Positions 1-7,840 are shown, numbered from the stretch's first letter. The stretch is DNA of 12,208 nt from Planctomycetota bacterium (GCA_003669575.1 QWOR01000036.1:1-12208); one strand, 5' to 3'. A program made the numbers and translations. Notes: generated by a model from the sequence alone, not told the origin.

Positions 1-294
1 AAGGCCGCAGCCGAGAAACGGATCTCCGCGTTGACAGCGGACGGGACACCAGCCATCTCGATCCCTGTCGACTTGGTGACGTCATCGGGCAGCGGCCTCG
101 ATCCTCACATTTCACCGGCCGCTGCAGAGTTTCAAGTCCCGCGTGTTGCCAAGGCGCGGGGTTTGTCGGAGGATCAGGTGAGAGCGGTGATCGCAGCTCA
201 TACATTGGGACGGCAGTTTGGAGTGCTGGGTGAACGGTGCGTCAACGTGCTGCAGTTGAATCTCGAGCTCGACGGCCTTCGCACTGAGGAGTAA
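1..294 (+). CDS. kdpC: KdpC, C-terminal part (K+-transporting ATPase subunit C), 5' end outside the window
   Basis: The window opens inside this gene; 97 codons are visible before TAA at 292-294. KdpC is the small membrane-anchored subunit of the high-affinity KdpFABC K+ pump and helps the KdpB P-type ATPase use ATP. What is seen is the soluble C-terminal domain with family signatures: IPVDLVTSSGSGLDPHISP (about visible residues 21-39), then the QVPRVAKARGLS stretch, and a tail ending in VNVLQLNLELD. The family is usually about 190 residues, so roughly half is missing, including the N-terminal transmembrane anchor. The next gene, kdpD, begins 9 bp downstream on the same strand, which fits a kdpABC-DE operon. 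The identification is firm from motif conservation and context; only the 5' end is unknown. Confidence 0.96.
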   Translation, partial: KAAAEKRISALTADGTPAISIPVDLVTSSGSGLDPHISPAAAEFQVPRVAKARGLSEDQVRAVIAAHTLGRQFGVLGERCVNVLQLNLELDGLRTEE

Positions 295-303
295 TGGTGT
301 CGC

Positions 304-2997
304 ATGGAAGAGAACCGCCCGAATCCTGATGCTTTGCTGGCCCAGATCGAGGCCGAATCACCCGCATCCAGCCGTGGATCGTTGCGGATCTTCTTCGGAT
401 ACGCCGCAGGTGTAGGTAAGACGTATTCCATGTTGAAGTCTGCCCAGCTGGCGTCGCAGCAGGGGCAAGAGATCGTCGTGGGCTATGTCGAACCTCACGC
501 CCGGCCCGAGACGCAATCACTGGTGGCTGGGCTCGAGATTCTCCCCGTGCGGGAGTTCATGCATCGCGGAGTCACGCTGCGGGAGTTTGACATCGATGCT
601 GCGCTGGCTCGTCATCCAGAGATCCTGCTGGTGGACGAACTGGCCCATTCCAACGCCGTGGGATCCAGGCATGACAAACGCTGGAAGGATGTCGAGGAGT
701 TGTTGCATGCGGGGATCAACGTCTGGACCACTCTGAATGTTCAACACATCGAGTCGCTGAATGATGTCGTGGGGCAGGTGACCGGAGTCACAGTTCGGGA
801 GACAATCCCCGACCATGTCTTCGATGCCGCGGATGAGCTGGAACTGGTCGACGTGACCCCCGACGAGCTTCTGCAGCGACTGAATGCAGGCAAGATTTAC
901 CTGCCAGAGCAGGCTCAACGTGCGATCGAGAAGTTCTTCCAGAAGGGCAATCTCGCGGCATTGCGTGAACTGTCTATGCGTCAAGCCGCGCGGCGTGTCC
1001 ATGACGATGTGCAATCGGCTCGTCAGCAACGATCGATCAAACATCCGTGGGCGACCAACGAGCGGCTGCTTGTGTGCGTCGGACCAAGCCCGACAACCGC
1101 GCGAGTCATCCGCACCGCCAAGCGGATGGCAGCTGCGCTCGATGCGCCGTGGACAGCGCTCTCGGTCGATCTGACGGGAGCGCCGACTCGGAGTCCGACG
1201 AAGCAGCAGATCTCACAACATTTCCGTCTGGCCGAGAACTTGGGAGCCGAGTCCCTGACGCTCGCCGGAAGTGATGTCGTGGGAACGCTGCTGGACTATG
1301 CCCGCGCCACGAACGTCACCAAGATCCTCATTGGAAAGACCAATCAGCCACGCTGGAAACGGCTTTTGTTCGGAACCGTGGTCGATGACTTGCTCGATAA
1401 GAGTGAGGAGATTGATGTCTATGTCATCCACGGGGAAGAGGAGGAGCAGAAACCCGACCGAGCCGTCGTGCGGTATGGCCAGTCCCGCATCAACTGGTGG
1501 CCGTACATCTTTGCGGTGGGATGGGTGGCTCTCGCCGGCTTGTTCGACGGGGTGCTTCGAAATGTGCAGATCGCCGATTCCGAAGCGAACTCCGTGATGC
1601 TTTTTCTGGCGGCGGTGGCCTGGACGGCGTTCCGCCACGGAAGAGGTCCCTCGATTCTGGCGAGCGTGTTGTCGGTTCTGGTGTTTGATTTCTTTTTCGT
1701 CCCGCCACATTTTACGTTCGTCTTTGCAGATGCTCAGTACGTCGTCACCTTCGTCGTCATGCTGGCGATTGGTCTCGTGGTCAGTACTCTGACCTCTCGA
1801 TTAAAAGCTCAGGTCGAGGGAACCCGTCTGCGCGAGTACCGCACAACGGCTCTCTATGGACTGGGGAAGCAACTGAGTTCGACTTACGGTCAGGTCTTTC
1901 TCGTGGCTGCAGCTGCGACAAAACTACGTGACCTGTGTCGGGGAGAAGTCGCCATCTACCTGGCGAATACCGACGGCAACTGTGCGATTGCTTATGGTCT
2001 GGATTCCGTGATTGCGCGCCATCCGGTCAGCCTGCCCGCTGCGATTTGGGTGATTGAGAACAACCAGCTGGCCGGGACGGGGACGAATACGTTGCCGAAT
2101 GCAGCTGCCGTGTTCGTGCCGCTCTCCGGTTCCCAGAGCATTCTCGGAGCCATCGCCATCCGCGTGGATGATCCGGCTCAGTTGCTGGAACCCGATTCAC
2201 GACGAATGCTGGAGGCATGTGCCAGTCAATTGGCGCTGGCTCTGGAGCGGGATCGAATGGCCATCGATGCGGCCAATGCCAGAGTTCAAGCCGAAACGGA
2301 ACAGGTTCGCAGCAGTCTACTGAGTGGAGTGTCGCACGACCTCAAGACACCACTGGCCGCGATTGCCGGAGCCAGCAGCACCCTGCTGGAGTCGGAGTCG
2401 ATGGACCGGAGTACGCAACGGGAGCTGCTGGAGACGGTGGCGGAAGAAGCGACCCGGTTGAATCGATTGTTGGAGAATATCCTGCAGATGTCGCGACTCG
2501 ATGCAGGAGGCGGCGTCCCCAACCGGCAGTGGCACGTCCTGGAGGAGATCATCGGTTCGGCATTGCACCGTACCCGGCAGGAATTGGCAGATCATCCGGT
2601 CAATGTGTCGATCGACGAGAATCTGCCACTGGTTTCGGTCGATGGTCTGCAGATGGAGCAGGTCTTCGTCAATCTGCTCGAGAACGCCGCTCGGTATACG
2701 CCGTCCGGAACACCGATCACGATTGCCGCATCTCAGGACCAAAGTACAGTATGCATTGTCCTGTCCGACTCGGGCCCCGGGATACCTCCCGGATCCGAAG
2801 AACGGGTCTTCGAGAAATTCTATCGTGCAGTCAAGGATGACGCGGGGCGAGGGAGTGGACTGGGACTTGCCATTTGCCGGGCCATCGTCAAGACGCATGG
2901 AGGCAGTATGATCGCCAGGAATCGTCCCAGCGGAGGGGTGGAGTTTGTCATTCGATTGCCATTGTTCCGAGATACGCCACAGATCGTGGTAGACTGA
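304..2997 (+). CDS. kdpD: KdpD, K+/osmosensing sensor histidine kinase
   Basis: Inner-membrane sensor kinase of 897 residues, the normal full length, that controls KdpE. Domain order: N-terminal KdpD domain with an ATP-binding loop GYAAGVGKT (32-40) and a Walker B-like ILLVDELAHSN (107-117); a universal-stress-protein-like domain (about 253-376); four closely packed membrane segments (about 397-417, 430-443, 450-467 and 479-498); a GAF-like region (about 515-650); HisKA with phosphoacceptor H678 in GVSHDLKTPL; and HATPase_c with N box (N790, N794), G1 box DSGPGIP (822-828), F box FEKF (836-839) and G2 box GRGSGLGLA (848-856). All kinase motifs are intact. The ATG at 304 is preceded by GAGGAG at 286-291, inside the end of kdpC, so translation is probably coupled. 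It ends 4 bp before kdpE. Known role of the family: autophosphorylation and phosphotransfer under K+ limitation or osmotic stress. Confidence 0.98.
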   Translation: MEENRPNPDALLAQIEAESPASSRGSLRIFFGYAAGVGKTYSMLKSAQLASQQGQEIVVGYVEPHARPETQSLVAGLEILPVREFMHRGVTLREFDIDAALARHPEILLVDELAHSNAVGSRHDKRWKDVEELLHAGINVWTTLNVQHIESLNDVVGQVTGVTVRETIPDHVFDAADELELVDVTPDELLQRLNAGKIYLPEQAQRAIEKFFQKGNLAALRELSMRQAARRVHDDVQSARQQRSIKHPWATNERLLVCVGPSPTTARVIRTAKRMAAALDAPWTALSVDLTGAPTRSPTKQQISQHFRLAENLGAESLTLAGSDVVGTLLDYARATNVTKILIGKTNQPRWKRLLFGTVVDDLLDKSEEIDVYVIHGEEEEQKPDRAVVRYGQSRINWWPYIFAVGWVALAGLFDGVLRNVQIADSEANSVMLFLAAVAWTAFRHGRGPSILASVLSVLVFDFFFVPPHFTFVFADAQYVVTFVVMLAIGLVVSTLTSRLKAQVEGTRLREYRTTALYGLGKQLSSTYGQVFLVAAAATKLRDLCRGEVAIYLANTDGNCAIAYGLDSVIARHPVSLPAAIWVIENNQLAGTGTNTLPNAAAVFVPLSGSQSILGAIAIRVDDPAQLLEPDSRRMLEACASQLALALERDRMAIDAANARVQAETEQVRSSLLSGVSHDLKTPLAAIAGASSTLLESESMDRSTQRELLETVAEEATRLNRLLENILQMSRLDAGGGVPNRQWHVLEEIIGSALHRTRQELADHPVNVSIDENLPLVSVDGLQMEQVFVNLLENAARYTPSGTPITIAASQDQSTVCIVLSDSGPGIPPGSEERVFEKFYRAVKDDAGRGSGLGLAICRAIVKTHGGSMIARNRPSGGVEFVIRLPLFRDTPQIVVD

Positions 2998-3001
2998 TGA
3001 A

Positions 3002-3694
3002 ATGGAAAGCGGTGGATATCACATTCTGGTGATCGAAGACGAGCAGCCGATTCGGCGTTTTCTGCATGCGTCGTTGGAGAATGCAGGCTATCGTGTCAGT
3101 GAGGTGGCTACGGGAGCAGAGGGGCTGCGGGCCGCCGTGAACCAGCCACCGGATGTCGTTCTCATCGATCTGGGATTGCCGGACATGGATGGCCAGGAAG
3201 TCCTCCAGCGATTGCGGGAATGGTATCGCTCGCCCGTAATCGTACTTTCCGCACGGGACCAGGAAGCCCAGAAAGTGCTGGCCCTCGATCATGGGGCCGA
3301 TGATTATGTGACCAAGCCATTCAGTGTCGGGGAGCTATTGGCCCGGCTGCGGGTTGCCCTCCGGCATTCGCAGCGAGTCGGTTCGGAGGAGACCACAGTC
3401 CGGATTGGCGATCTGGAGGTCGATCTGGCAGCGCGGATCGTGCGAGTGGACGACACACAGATTCACCTGACCCCGATTGAATACAAACTTCTGACCACCA
3501 TGATCAAGCACGCGGGCAAAGTGCTGACGCATCGCTTCCTCTTACGAGAGGTCTGGGGGCCTCAGAATTCACAAGAGAATCATTACCTGCGGGTCTTCAT
3601 TGCGGGTCTGCGTCGCAAAATAGAGGCCAATGCAGCCCGCCCCCGGTACATTCTGACAGAGCAGGGGATTGGTTATCGGTTCGCGTCCGAGTGA
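3002..3694 (+). CDS. kdpE: KdpE, OmpR/PhoB-family response regulator of the kdp operon
   Basis: Cytoplasmic DNA-binding response regulator of 230 residues, the typical length. The receiver domain (about 6-120) has the acidic pair E12-D13, phosphoacceptor D56 in LIDLGLPDMDG, conserved S83 and K105 in the TKPF motif. The C-terminal winged helix (about 130-228) shows the OmpR-type pattern: LTPIEYKLL (156-164), the recognition-helix region around HYLRVFIAGLRRKIE and the terminal wing ending GIGYRF. It lies 4 bp after kdpD. No clear Shine-Dalgarno precedes the ATG, so translation probably depends on ribosomes finishing kdpD (inference). Known role of the family: once phosphorylated by KdpD it activates kdp transporter transcription. 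The phosphoacceptor is intact, so it should be an ordinary phosphorylation-dependent regulator. Confidence 0.97.
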   Translation: MESGGYHILVIEDEQPIRRFLHASLENAGYRVSEVATGAEGLRAAVNQPPDVVLIDLGLPDMDGQEVLQRLREWYRSPVIVLSARDQEAQKVLALDHGADDYVTKPFSVGELLARLRVALRHSQRVGSEETTVRIGDLEVDLAARIVRVDDTQIHLTPIEYKLLTTMIKHAGKVLTHRFLLREVWGPQNSQENHYLRVFIAGLRRKIEANAARPRYILTEQGIGYRFASE

Positions 3695-3806
3695 CTGATC
3701 ACCGATCTGACTCATCACTCTAAGAAGTGGAGAATCTCGCGATCATCTGTCTGTTGAGGTTGTGAACGCCACCGAGGCAAGCAGGTGATTTCGCCAGCTG
3801 GAGATG

Positions 3807-3833
3807 GGAGGCTCATAATCGGCCTGAGCCTCC
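3807..3833. terminator. 9-bp perfect hairpin downstream of kdpE, possible transcription end
   Basis: GGAGGCTCA (3807-3815) pairs perfectly with TGAGCCTCC (3825-3833) around a 9-nt loop. It lies 113 bp after the kdpE stop. It is followed by ACTCATTTAG rather than a run of T, so it may be a non-canonical terminator, an RNA-stabilising 3' stem or a regulatory structure. The stem is seen directly; the function is inferred. Confidence 0.4.
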
Positions 3834-3854
3834 ACTCATTTAGAGGCCTAGGTT

Positions 3855-3874
3855 TGATGAGATACGTTTCATCA
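3855..3874. other. 8-bp hairpin with a UACG loop
   Basis: TGATGAGA (3855-3862) pairs with TTTCATCA (3867-3874), including one G-U pair, and closes on the tetraloop TACG (3863-3866). In RNA the loop reads UACG and belongs to the unusually stable UNCG class, although the closing pair here is A-U rather than the preferred C-G. It sits 21 bp after the 3807-3833 stem, so the two could form a tandem structure at the end of the kdp transcript or in the leader of the next gene. Confidence 0.35.
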
Positions 3875-4203
3875 CGCGTCACGGGCCGCGACGGCGAATC
3901 AGACCGCGATCTGTCGAACAGAGCTGTCGGTAGTCTGTATTCTCGGTGGACAGGCGTTAGAATCGGAAGCGTCACAAGCTTGACTCGGCGCAATCGCGTC
4001 CGTGTATCTCAACACACCATCCCCGCTGAATTTACGCCACTCGCACATGTCGAGTAACGCGTGGTTGCGGCATGGTACGCGAGACTGAGCTGTTTCCACC
4101 TCCCCAATTTCCAGAGCGTGATTGCCTGGAGCCCTGGGCAGGTGACACTGTCCGAATCCAGACGCACTGCACATTCAGTGACTCGACGAAGAAGAGAATC
4201 GAA

Positions 4204-4926
4204 ATGGGACGAAACTTCGAGAATCGCAAGAACGCGATCTTCAAGACAGCTGCTCAGAAGACCAAGCTCTATTCCAAGTATGGCAAGCAGTTGTATGTGA
4301 TCGCCAAGAACGGCGTGCCCGATCCCGAGGCGAATCCCGCCTTGCGCAGTATGGTCGAAAAAGCCAAGAAGGATCAGGTCCCGAGCCATGTGATCGAAAA
4401 GGCGATTCAGAAAGCAGCGGGGATGGGCGGAGAGGACTTTCAGTCCGCCCGCTATGAGGGCTTCGGTCCCGGTGGCTCGCTGGTCATCGTGGATTGCCTG
4501 ACCGATAACATGACACGCACGATCGCCGAGATCCGCAATTGCTTCAACAAGACCGGCTCGAAGCTGGGATCGGCGGGTTCCGCGGCGCTGTACTTTGACC
4601 ACCTGGCTGTGCTGTCGTTCAAGGGGGAGAACGAAGAGCAGGTGCTGGAGGCGATGATTAATGGCGATGTCAATGTCGAAGACATTGAATGCAGTGACGG
4701 TAAGGTGACCGTCTTTGCACCACCCGGTGAGTTGTACAAGGCGAGGGCCGCGCTGCTGGAGGCTCTGCCGGGCACCGAACTGGAGGCTCAGGAAATCACC
4801 TTCCTGCCGCAGGCGAACAAGTCTCTGGACGGGGACGACCTGACTGCGTTCCAGAAACTCGTCGACATGCTGAATGATTGCGACGATGTGCAGGATGTCT
4901 ATCACAATGTCGACATGCCAGCGTAA
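4204..4926 (+). CDS. yebC: YebC/PmpR family protein, YeeN-like subgroup
   Basis: A 240-residue cytoplasmic protein of the YebC/PmpR/TACO1 family. The N-terminal sequence MGRNFENRKNAIFKTA followed by KLYSKYGKQLYVIAKNG, the central RYEGFGPGGS motif and the C-terminal DDVQDVYHNV motif resemble the E. coli YeeN type more than the YebC type, which begins MAGHSKW. Family members were named as transcriptional regulators; later work links the family to translation, including relief of ribosome stalling. The substrate here is unknown. I chose the ATG at 4204 because the family motif begins there, the length then matches the family, and a purine-rich AAGAGA lies 6 nt upstream (4192-4197). An in-frame ATG at 4072 would add 44 residues with no family resemblance. 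It ends inside a tandem 18-bp duplication. Family assignment is firm; the symbol is at family level. Confidence 0.93.
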   Translation: MGRNFENRKNAIFKTAAQKTKLYSKYGKQLYVIAKNGVPDPEANPALRSMVEKAKKDQVPSHVIEKAIQKAAGMGGEDFQSARYEGFGPGGSLVIVDCLTDNMTRTIAEIRNCFNKTGSKLGSAGSAALYFDHLAVLSFKGENEEQVLEAMINGDVNVEDIECSDGKVTVFAPPGELYKARAALLEALPGTELEAQEITFLPQANKSLDGDDLTAFQKLVDMLNDCDDVQDVYHNVDMPA

Positions 4927-4944
4927 GTCGACATGCCAGCGTAA
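4909..4944 (+). repeat. Perfect 18-bp tandem duplication spanning the stop codon of the YebC-family gene
   Basis: The unit GTCGACATGCCAGCGTAA occurs twice head to tail, at 4909-4926 and 4927-4944. The first copy encodes the last five residues, VDMPA, and the TAA stop; the second copy lies wholly after the stop. The unit is six codons long, so the second TAA is in frame and would end any readthrough product after five more residues. It looks like a recent duplication by replication slippage that leaves the protein unchanged. Confidence 0.95.
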
Positions 4945-5052
4945 AGCGTGAAGGATCCCGGGAGCGAGTCCCCTGACAGTGCAGTGCACGCGGGAACAAC
5001 GCCCAGTGACCTCGATCGACAGCGACAGATGCCGCTTGTAAGCCGGATGAGC

Positions 5053-5058
5053 AGGAGG
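5053..5058 (+). promoter_or_regulatory. Strong Shine-Dalgarno site (AGGAGG) of the cupin gene
   Basis: AGGAGG is a full match to the anti-Shine-Dalgarno core and sits 8 nt before the ATG at 5067. It fixes the start of the cupin gene and stands out in a window where most starts have weak or no such site. Confidence 0.85.
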
Positions 5059-5066
5059 TTGACTCA

Positions 5067-5552
5067 ATGACCATGACACACAGTCCCACGATCCGGCGGC
5101 CCGGAGAAGGCATCTCGATTGGTGTCGTCGGCGATGTGTACCGCATTCTCGCTACCGGCGAAGAGACCGATGGCAAATACGCCATGTTTGATGCTCTGGT
5201 CCCGCCCGGCGGAGGACCTCCCCCGCATGTACACACCCGAGAAGAGGAATCGTTCTACATCCTCGAAGGCGAGATCACTTTCCTGGTCGGGGATCAGCGG
5301 ATTGTCGCCACAGCTGGCATGTTTGCGAACGTCTCGACGGGGTGTCTCCACGCGTTCAAAAATGAGAGCGACAAGCCCGCGCGGATGATCATCACCGTCG
5401 CACCATCTGGATTAGAAAAGATGTTCATGGAGGTCGGTCATCCCGTCGAGCCGGGCGCGACCCAAGCTCCACCACCGACGAAGGCCGACATCGACAAGCT
5501 TCTGGCCATCGCACCGAATTACGGAATCGAGATTCGAGTCCCGGGGCACTGA
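5067..5552 (+). CDS. Single-domain cupin protein (quercetin dioxygenase-like)
   Basis: A 161-residue protein with one conserved cupin barrel and no signal peptide, so probably cytoplasmic. Cupin motif 1 matches G(X)5HXH(X)4E(X)6G: G48, H54, H56, E61 and G68. Motif 2 has G84, G92, H95 and N99; only the usual proline is replaced, by S90. The four metal ligands H54, H56, E61 and H95 are therefore all present, and a bound metal such as Fe, Mn, Ni or Zn is likely (inference). A C-terminal extension (about 125-161) includes a proline-rich segment, then a short helix-like stretch. Close relatives are often annotated as quercetin 2,3-dioxygenase-like, but the substrate cannot be read from sequence; an isomerase or sugar-binding role is possible. 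The ATG at 5067 follows AGGAGG. The gene lies 140 bp after the YebC-family gene and may or may not be co-transcribed with it. Confidence 0.92.
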   Translation: MTMTHSPTIRRPGEGISIGVVGDVYRILATGEETDGKYAMFDALVPPGGGPPPHVHTREEESFYILEGEITFLVGDQRIVATAGMFANVSTGCLHAFKNESDKPARMIITVAPSGLEKMFMEVGHPVEPGATQAPPPTKADIDKLLAIAPNYGIEIRVPGH

Positions 5553-5604
5553 TTCGGAACGGGATGAACTCGACGAAAGCGAATTTATTCTTCCTTTACT
5601 CCGG

Positions 5605-5662
5605 ACAGACAGGGATGTCTGTTCCACTTTCATGCCACAGTCGTACAGACATTCCCGTCTGA
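5605..5662. repeat. Compound inverted repeat (REP-like) between convergent genes
   Basis: Arm 1, ACAGACAGGGATGTCTGT (5605-5622), and arm 2, ACAGACATTCCCGTCTGA (5645-5662), are imperfect reverse complements, matching at 15 of 18 positions, with a 22-bp spacer. Each arm is also a small palindrome: arm 1 forms a 7-bp stem closed by a GGGA loop, which is of GNRA type, and arm 2 a 5-bp stem. One long cruciform or two small hairpins could therefore form. It sits in the 143-bp gap between the convergent cupin and beta-helix genes, where a bidirectional terminator would be useful, but no T-tract is present. The form resembles short dispersed repeats of planctomycete genomes (from memory, not checked). 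Confidence 0.7.
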
Positions 5663-5695
5663 TCTTCATTGGAGTGGTGACGTAATACGAACGTG

Positions 5696-7840
5696 CTAGT
5701 GTCTCTCATAAGCCCCGAGGTCGGGAGCTTTGCCATGCGTCTGCAGGCGGTTGATGCCAGGGAGTAAAACTCCCGCATTGATACAAGGACTGCTGTCTCG
5801 CAGACGGTAATCACCTCTTCCGGAGTCGATGAACTGCGGGTCAGCGTTGATTCCATGCCGCAGCCAATTCAATCGGCTGCGCACATCGGAGAGCTTCGGG
5901 AACTTTGTCCGGTAGGCCTGTACGACGAGCGGGGCGTTTGTGTCGCTGACAAAGAGGTCGTCATAATCCCAGTCGATTGGCGACGGTTGTTCGTGCCAGA
6001 GCTCGAACCCGGCCTGCTGTCCACACCAGATGTTGTTTCGCATAACCAGCTTCTTCCACGCGGGGCGTTTCACCAGCAGGGCCCGGCTGTTGGGGTCAGA
6101 TGTGTATGCCGTGTTGTGATAGAAAAATAGCGGCCCGGAGCCGATCTCTGCTCCCTCGCCACCATTCGTTTTGAACGGGTACCCGTAGTTTTCCTCACGC
6201 TGTGCAGCGCTCACGACACCACAGTTGCCAATCACGTTGTAGAGCGAGAAGGTCGGCCCATCGAGAGCCTGAGCCACCGAGATCCCGGTGAGAGATCGTT
6301 CCATCACGTTGTTGAAGATGCGGGTGTTCCGCGAGAACCCGTCGCACTCCACAAAGTCGTCCAGACAGCCACTGAGACGATTCTCGTAGAAATCAGTCTC
6401 CTGCGTGCGGGCATTGTTTTCTCTCCAAGGCGTCAGGTGCACTCCATCAAACACACCTTCGATCACATTCCGTCGAAAGACGAGACCTCGTCCCGAATAG
6501 CGTGCGTCGACGTTCACCGCTCCTCCTTCAAAGAATCCGCTGACACCGCTCGAACATTTCATGTATCCAAATGGCCAGTCGAGAATCGCATCGCGGAAGT
6601 GGTTGTCCTGAATCGTCAGCCGGTCACACTGGCCCTTCACATAGATGAAACAATCGTCGTAGTGGAACTGGCAATTCTGAATGAGCACATCGGACGAGTT
6701 TGCAAGGTAGATCGCAGTGCTCTGCTCGCCTGTGCCAAAGTGATTGAACTGCAGGCCGTCAATTTGAATGTGCTGTTTTCGGCTCAATTCAATGGCCCGA
6801 TTCTGCTTTGGCAGTCGGACCCGATATCGCTCAATCGGATGAGGCAGGGCGAGAGAGGCCGTCGTTCCGTCAGTGTAGACCGCCCCATCGATTCCCTTCC
6901 GGTCAAATGGACCACCTTGCTGGCAGTCACTCATGTCGATCAGCGTACGAGTCTGCAGCTCCTTCAAGCTCGGTACGGGGAAGAGGCGAATCACCCGGCC
7001 CGTCTCGATCTCCTCGATACACGCATTCGCTGTCTTCCCCGAATAGGGATGCGAGTAAAGTCGATCCCCCGCAGGTGTCCAGCTCGCTCCACTCTCCGAC
7101 GCCGCATCCGTCCCATCGACGATCACCCGCTCACCCTCAGCTGCTCGAACCACAATCGGGTGGCCCTCTCGCCCATTGTTGGCGAACTGCAGCTGCCCCT
7201 CGCGATAGGTCCCGCCGCGAATGACGACCGCTTCGCCTGCCTTCACAACAGTAAAGGCCTGGGCGATTGTCTTGAATGGTCGCTCGCGGGAGCCAGCATT
7301 TGCATCGTCACCATCCATCGCCACGAAGTACGTCGTCGTCGTGTCCTGTAACTGAGGTTCGGCTCGTGTCTGGCCTTCTCCATACCACGTTGTGAGGAGT
7401 TTCTGATTGGGGCCGACGGCTTCGACTTTGATCTGATAGCGACTCGCCGGTGTCAGCCAGAACAGACTTGTCGCGAACCACGGAAAGTCTCCGACCTGCA
7501 CCAGATCGTGGACCGGCTCCCACTGCCCGTTGACATTGAGGGCACACCGCATCGCTGCAATCTGCTGTGCGGTCATTCCCTCGGGCAAAGCAGCGATGAC
7601 CCCAGCTGTGTGGTAGTTCCCGAAGAACTCGATCTCTGGTGATGGGGTGAAGTCTGGTGGTACTGCAGAAGTAGGGGCGAATCGCTCAGGTCCCGTGATC
7701 GGAAGTGGTGGATGTGGGATCGCAGTACCTGATACAGTCGAGGGGATTTCGGCGACCACAACTCCCACCAGCAGAATGCTTGCCAGGATCCAGGTCATCA
7801 TGCGAATCATGGGGCAAGAGATGTGCCGAGGCGTGGTCAT
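5696..7840 (-). CDS. Exported right-handed parallel beta-helix repeat protein
   Basis: A 714-residue protein with an N-terminal signal peptide (hydrophobic core about 17-30, WILASILLVGVVVA) for export. Residues about 60-160 look like an Ig/fibronectin-type beta domain. The segment TYFVAMDGDDANAGSRERPF (170-189), followed by KTIAQAF and VVIRGGTYRE (205-214), is the characteristic entry into a pectate-lyase-like beta-helix. The helix then fills about 220-660, with repeated short segments such as the IQIDGLQF, VLIQNCQF and LTIQDNHF rungs. The C-terminus has the NADPQFID...DYRLRDSSPCINAG...DLGAYE pattern common at the end of such proteins (choice-of-anchor Q type). It probably binds or cleaves a polysaccharide outside the cytoplasm; no catalytic residues can be assigned. 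The start is uncertain: M1 (7840), M11 (7810), M14 and M15 are possible and none has a clear Shine-Dalgarno. It lies 107 bp downstream of the HELSH gene on the same strand. Confidence 0.88.
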   Translation of the reverse strand: MTTPRHISCPMIRMMTWILASILLVGVVVAEIPSTVSGTAIPHPPLPITGPERFAPTSAVPPDFTPSPEIEFFGNYHTAGVIAALPEGMTAQQIAAMRCALNVNGQWEPVHDLVQVGDFPWFATSLFWLTPASRYQIKVEAVGPNQKLLTTWYGEGQTRAEPQLQDTTTTYFVAMDGDDANAGSRERPFKTIAQAFTVVKAGEAVVIRGGTYREGQLQFANNGREGHPIVVRAAEGERVIVDGTDAASESGASWTPAGDRLYSHPYSGKTANACIEEIETGRVIRLFPVPSLKELQTRTLIDMSDCQQGGPFDRKGIDGAVYTDGTTASLALPHPIERYRVRLPKQNRAIELSRKQHIQIDGLQFNHFGTGEQSTAIYLANSSDVLIQNCQFHYDDCFIYVKGQCDRLTIQDNHFRDAILDWPFGYMKCSSGVSGFFEGGAVNVDARYSGRGLVFRRNVIEGVFDGVHLTPWRENNARTQETDFYENRLSGCLDDFVECDGFSRNTRIFNNVMERSLTGISVAQALDGPTFSLYNVIGNCGVVSAAQREENYGYPFKTNGGEGAEIGSGPLFFYHNTAYTSDPNSRALLVKRPAWKKLVMRNNIWCGQQAGFELWHEQPSPIDWDYDDLFVSDTNAPLVVQAYRTKFPKLSDVRSRLNWLRHGINADPQFIDSGRGDYRLRDSSPCINAGVLLPGINRLQTHGKAPDLGAYERH

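Larger units (their letters stand above)
3695..4203. other. 509-bp intergenic region between kdpE and the YebC-family gene
   Basis: I find no convincing gene here. Short open frames run through it on both strands, but none has a recognisable protein, a ribosome binding site and conserved-looking composition together. It contains two hairpins, annotated separately, near its middle. A weak promoter-like pair lies at 3980-3985 (TTGACT) and 4003-4008 (TGTATC) with 17-bp spacing. The -10 match is only 3 of 6, so I would not rely on it. The region should hold the end of the kdp transcript and the promoter and leader of the downstream gene. No T-rich tract follows either hairpin, so a classical intrinsic terminator is not obvious. 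Confidence 0.6.

Noticed and set aside
4072..4203. N-terminal extension of the YebC-family protein starting at ATG 4072
   Set aside because: The 44 extra residues do not resemble the family. The protein beginning at 4204 has the expected start, length and an upstream purine-rich site.
4945..5066. Terminator hairpin after the YebC-family gene
   Set aside because: Only 4- to 5-bp stems (such as GGGA with TCCC) are present and no T-run follows. Nothing distinguishes it from random sequence.
4009..5079. A 356-codon open frame on the minus strand antisense to the YebC-family gene
   Set aside because: It lies opposite a gene with clear family motifs. Its translation shows no recognisable domain, and it contains the mirrored 18-bp duplication as a peptide repeat. 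It is best explained by the codon bias of the sense gene.
6437..7351. A 304-codon open frame on the plus strand inside the beta-helix gene
   Set aside because: It is fully antisense to a long gene with signal peptide, beta-helix entry motif and C-terminal motif. Its composition is rich in Arg, Ser, Val and His with no domain, typical of a shadow frame in high-GC DNA.
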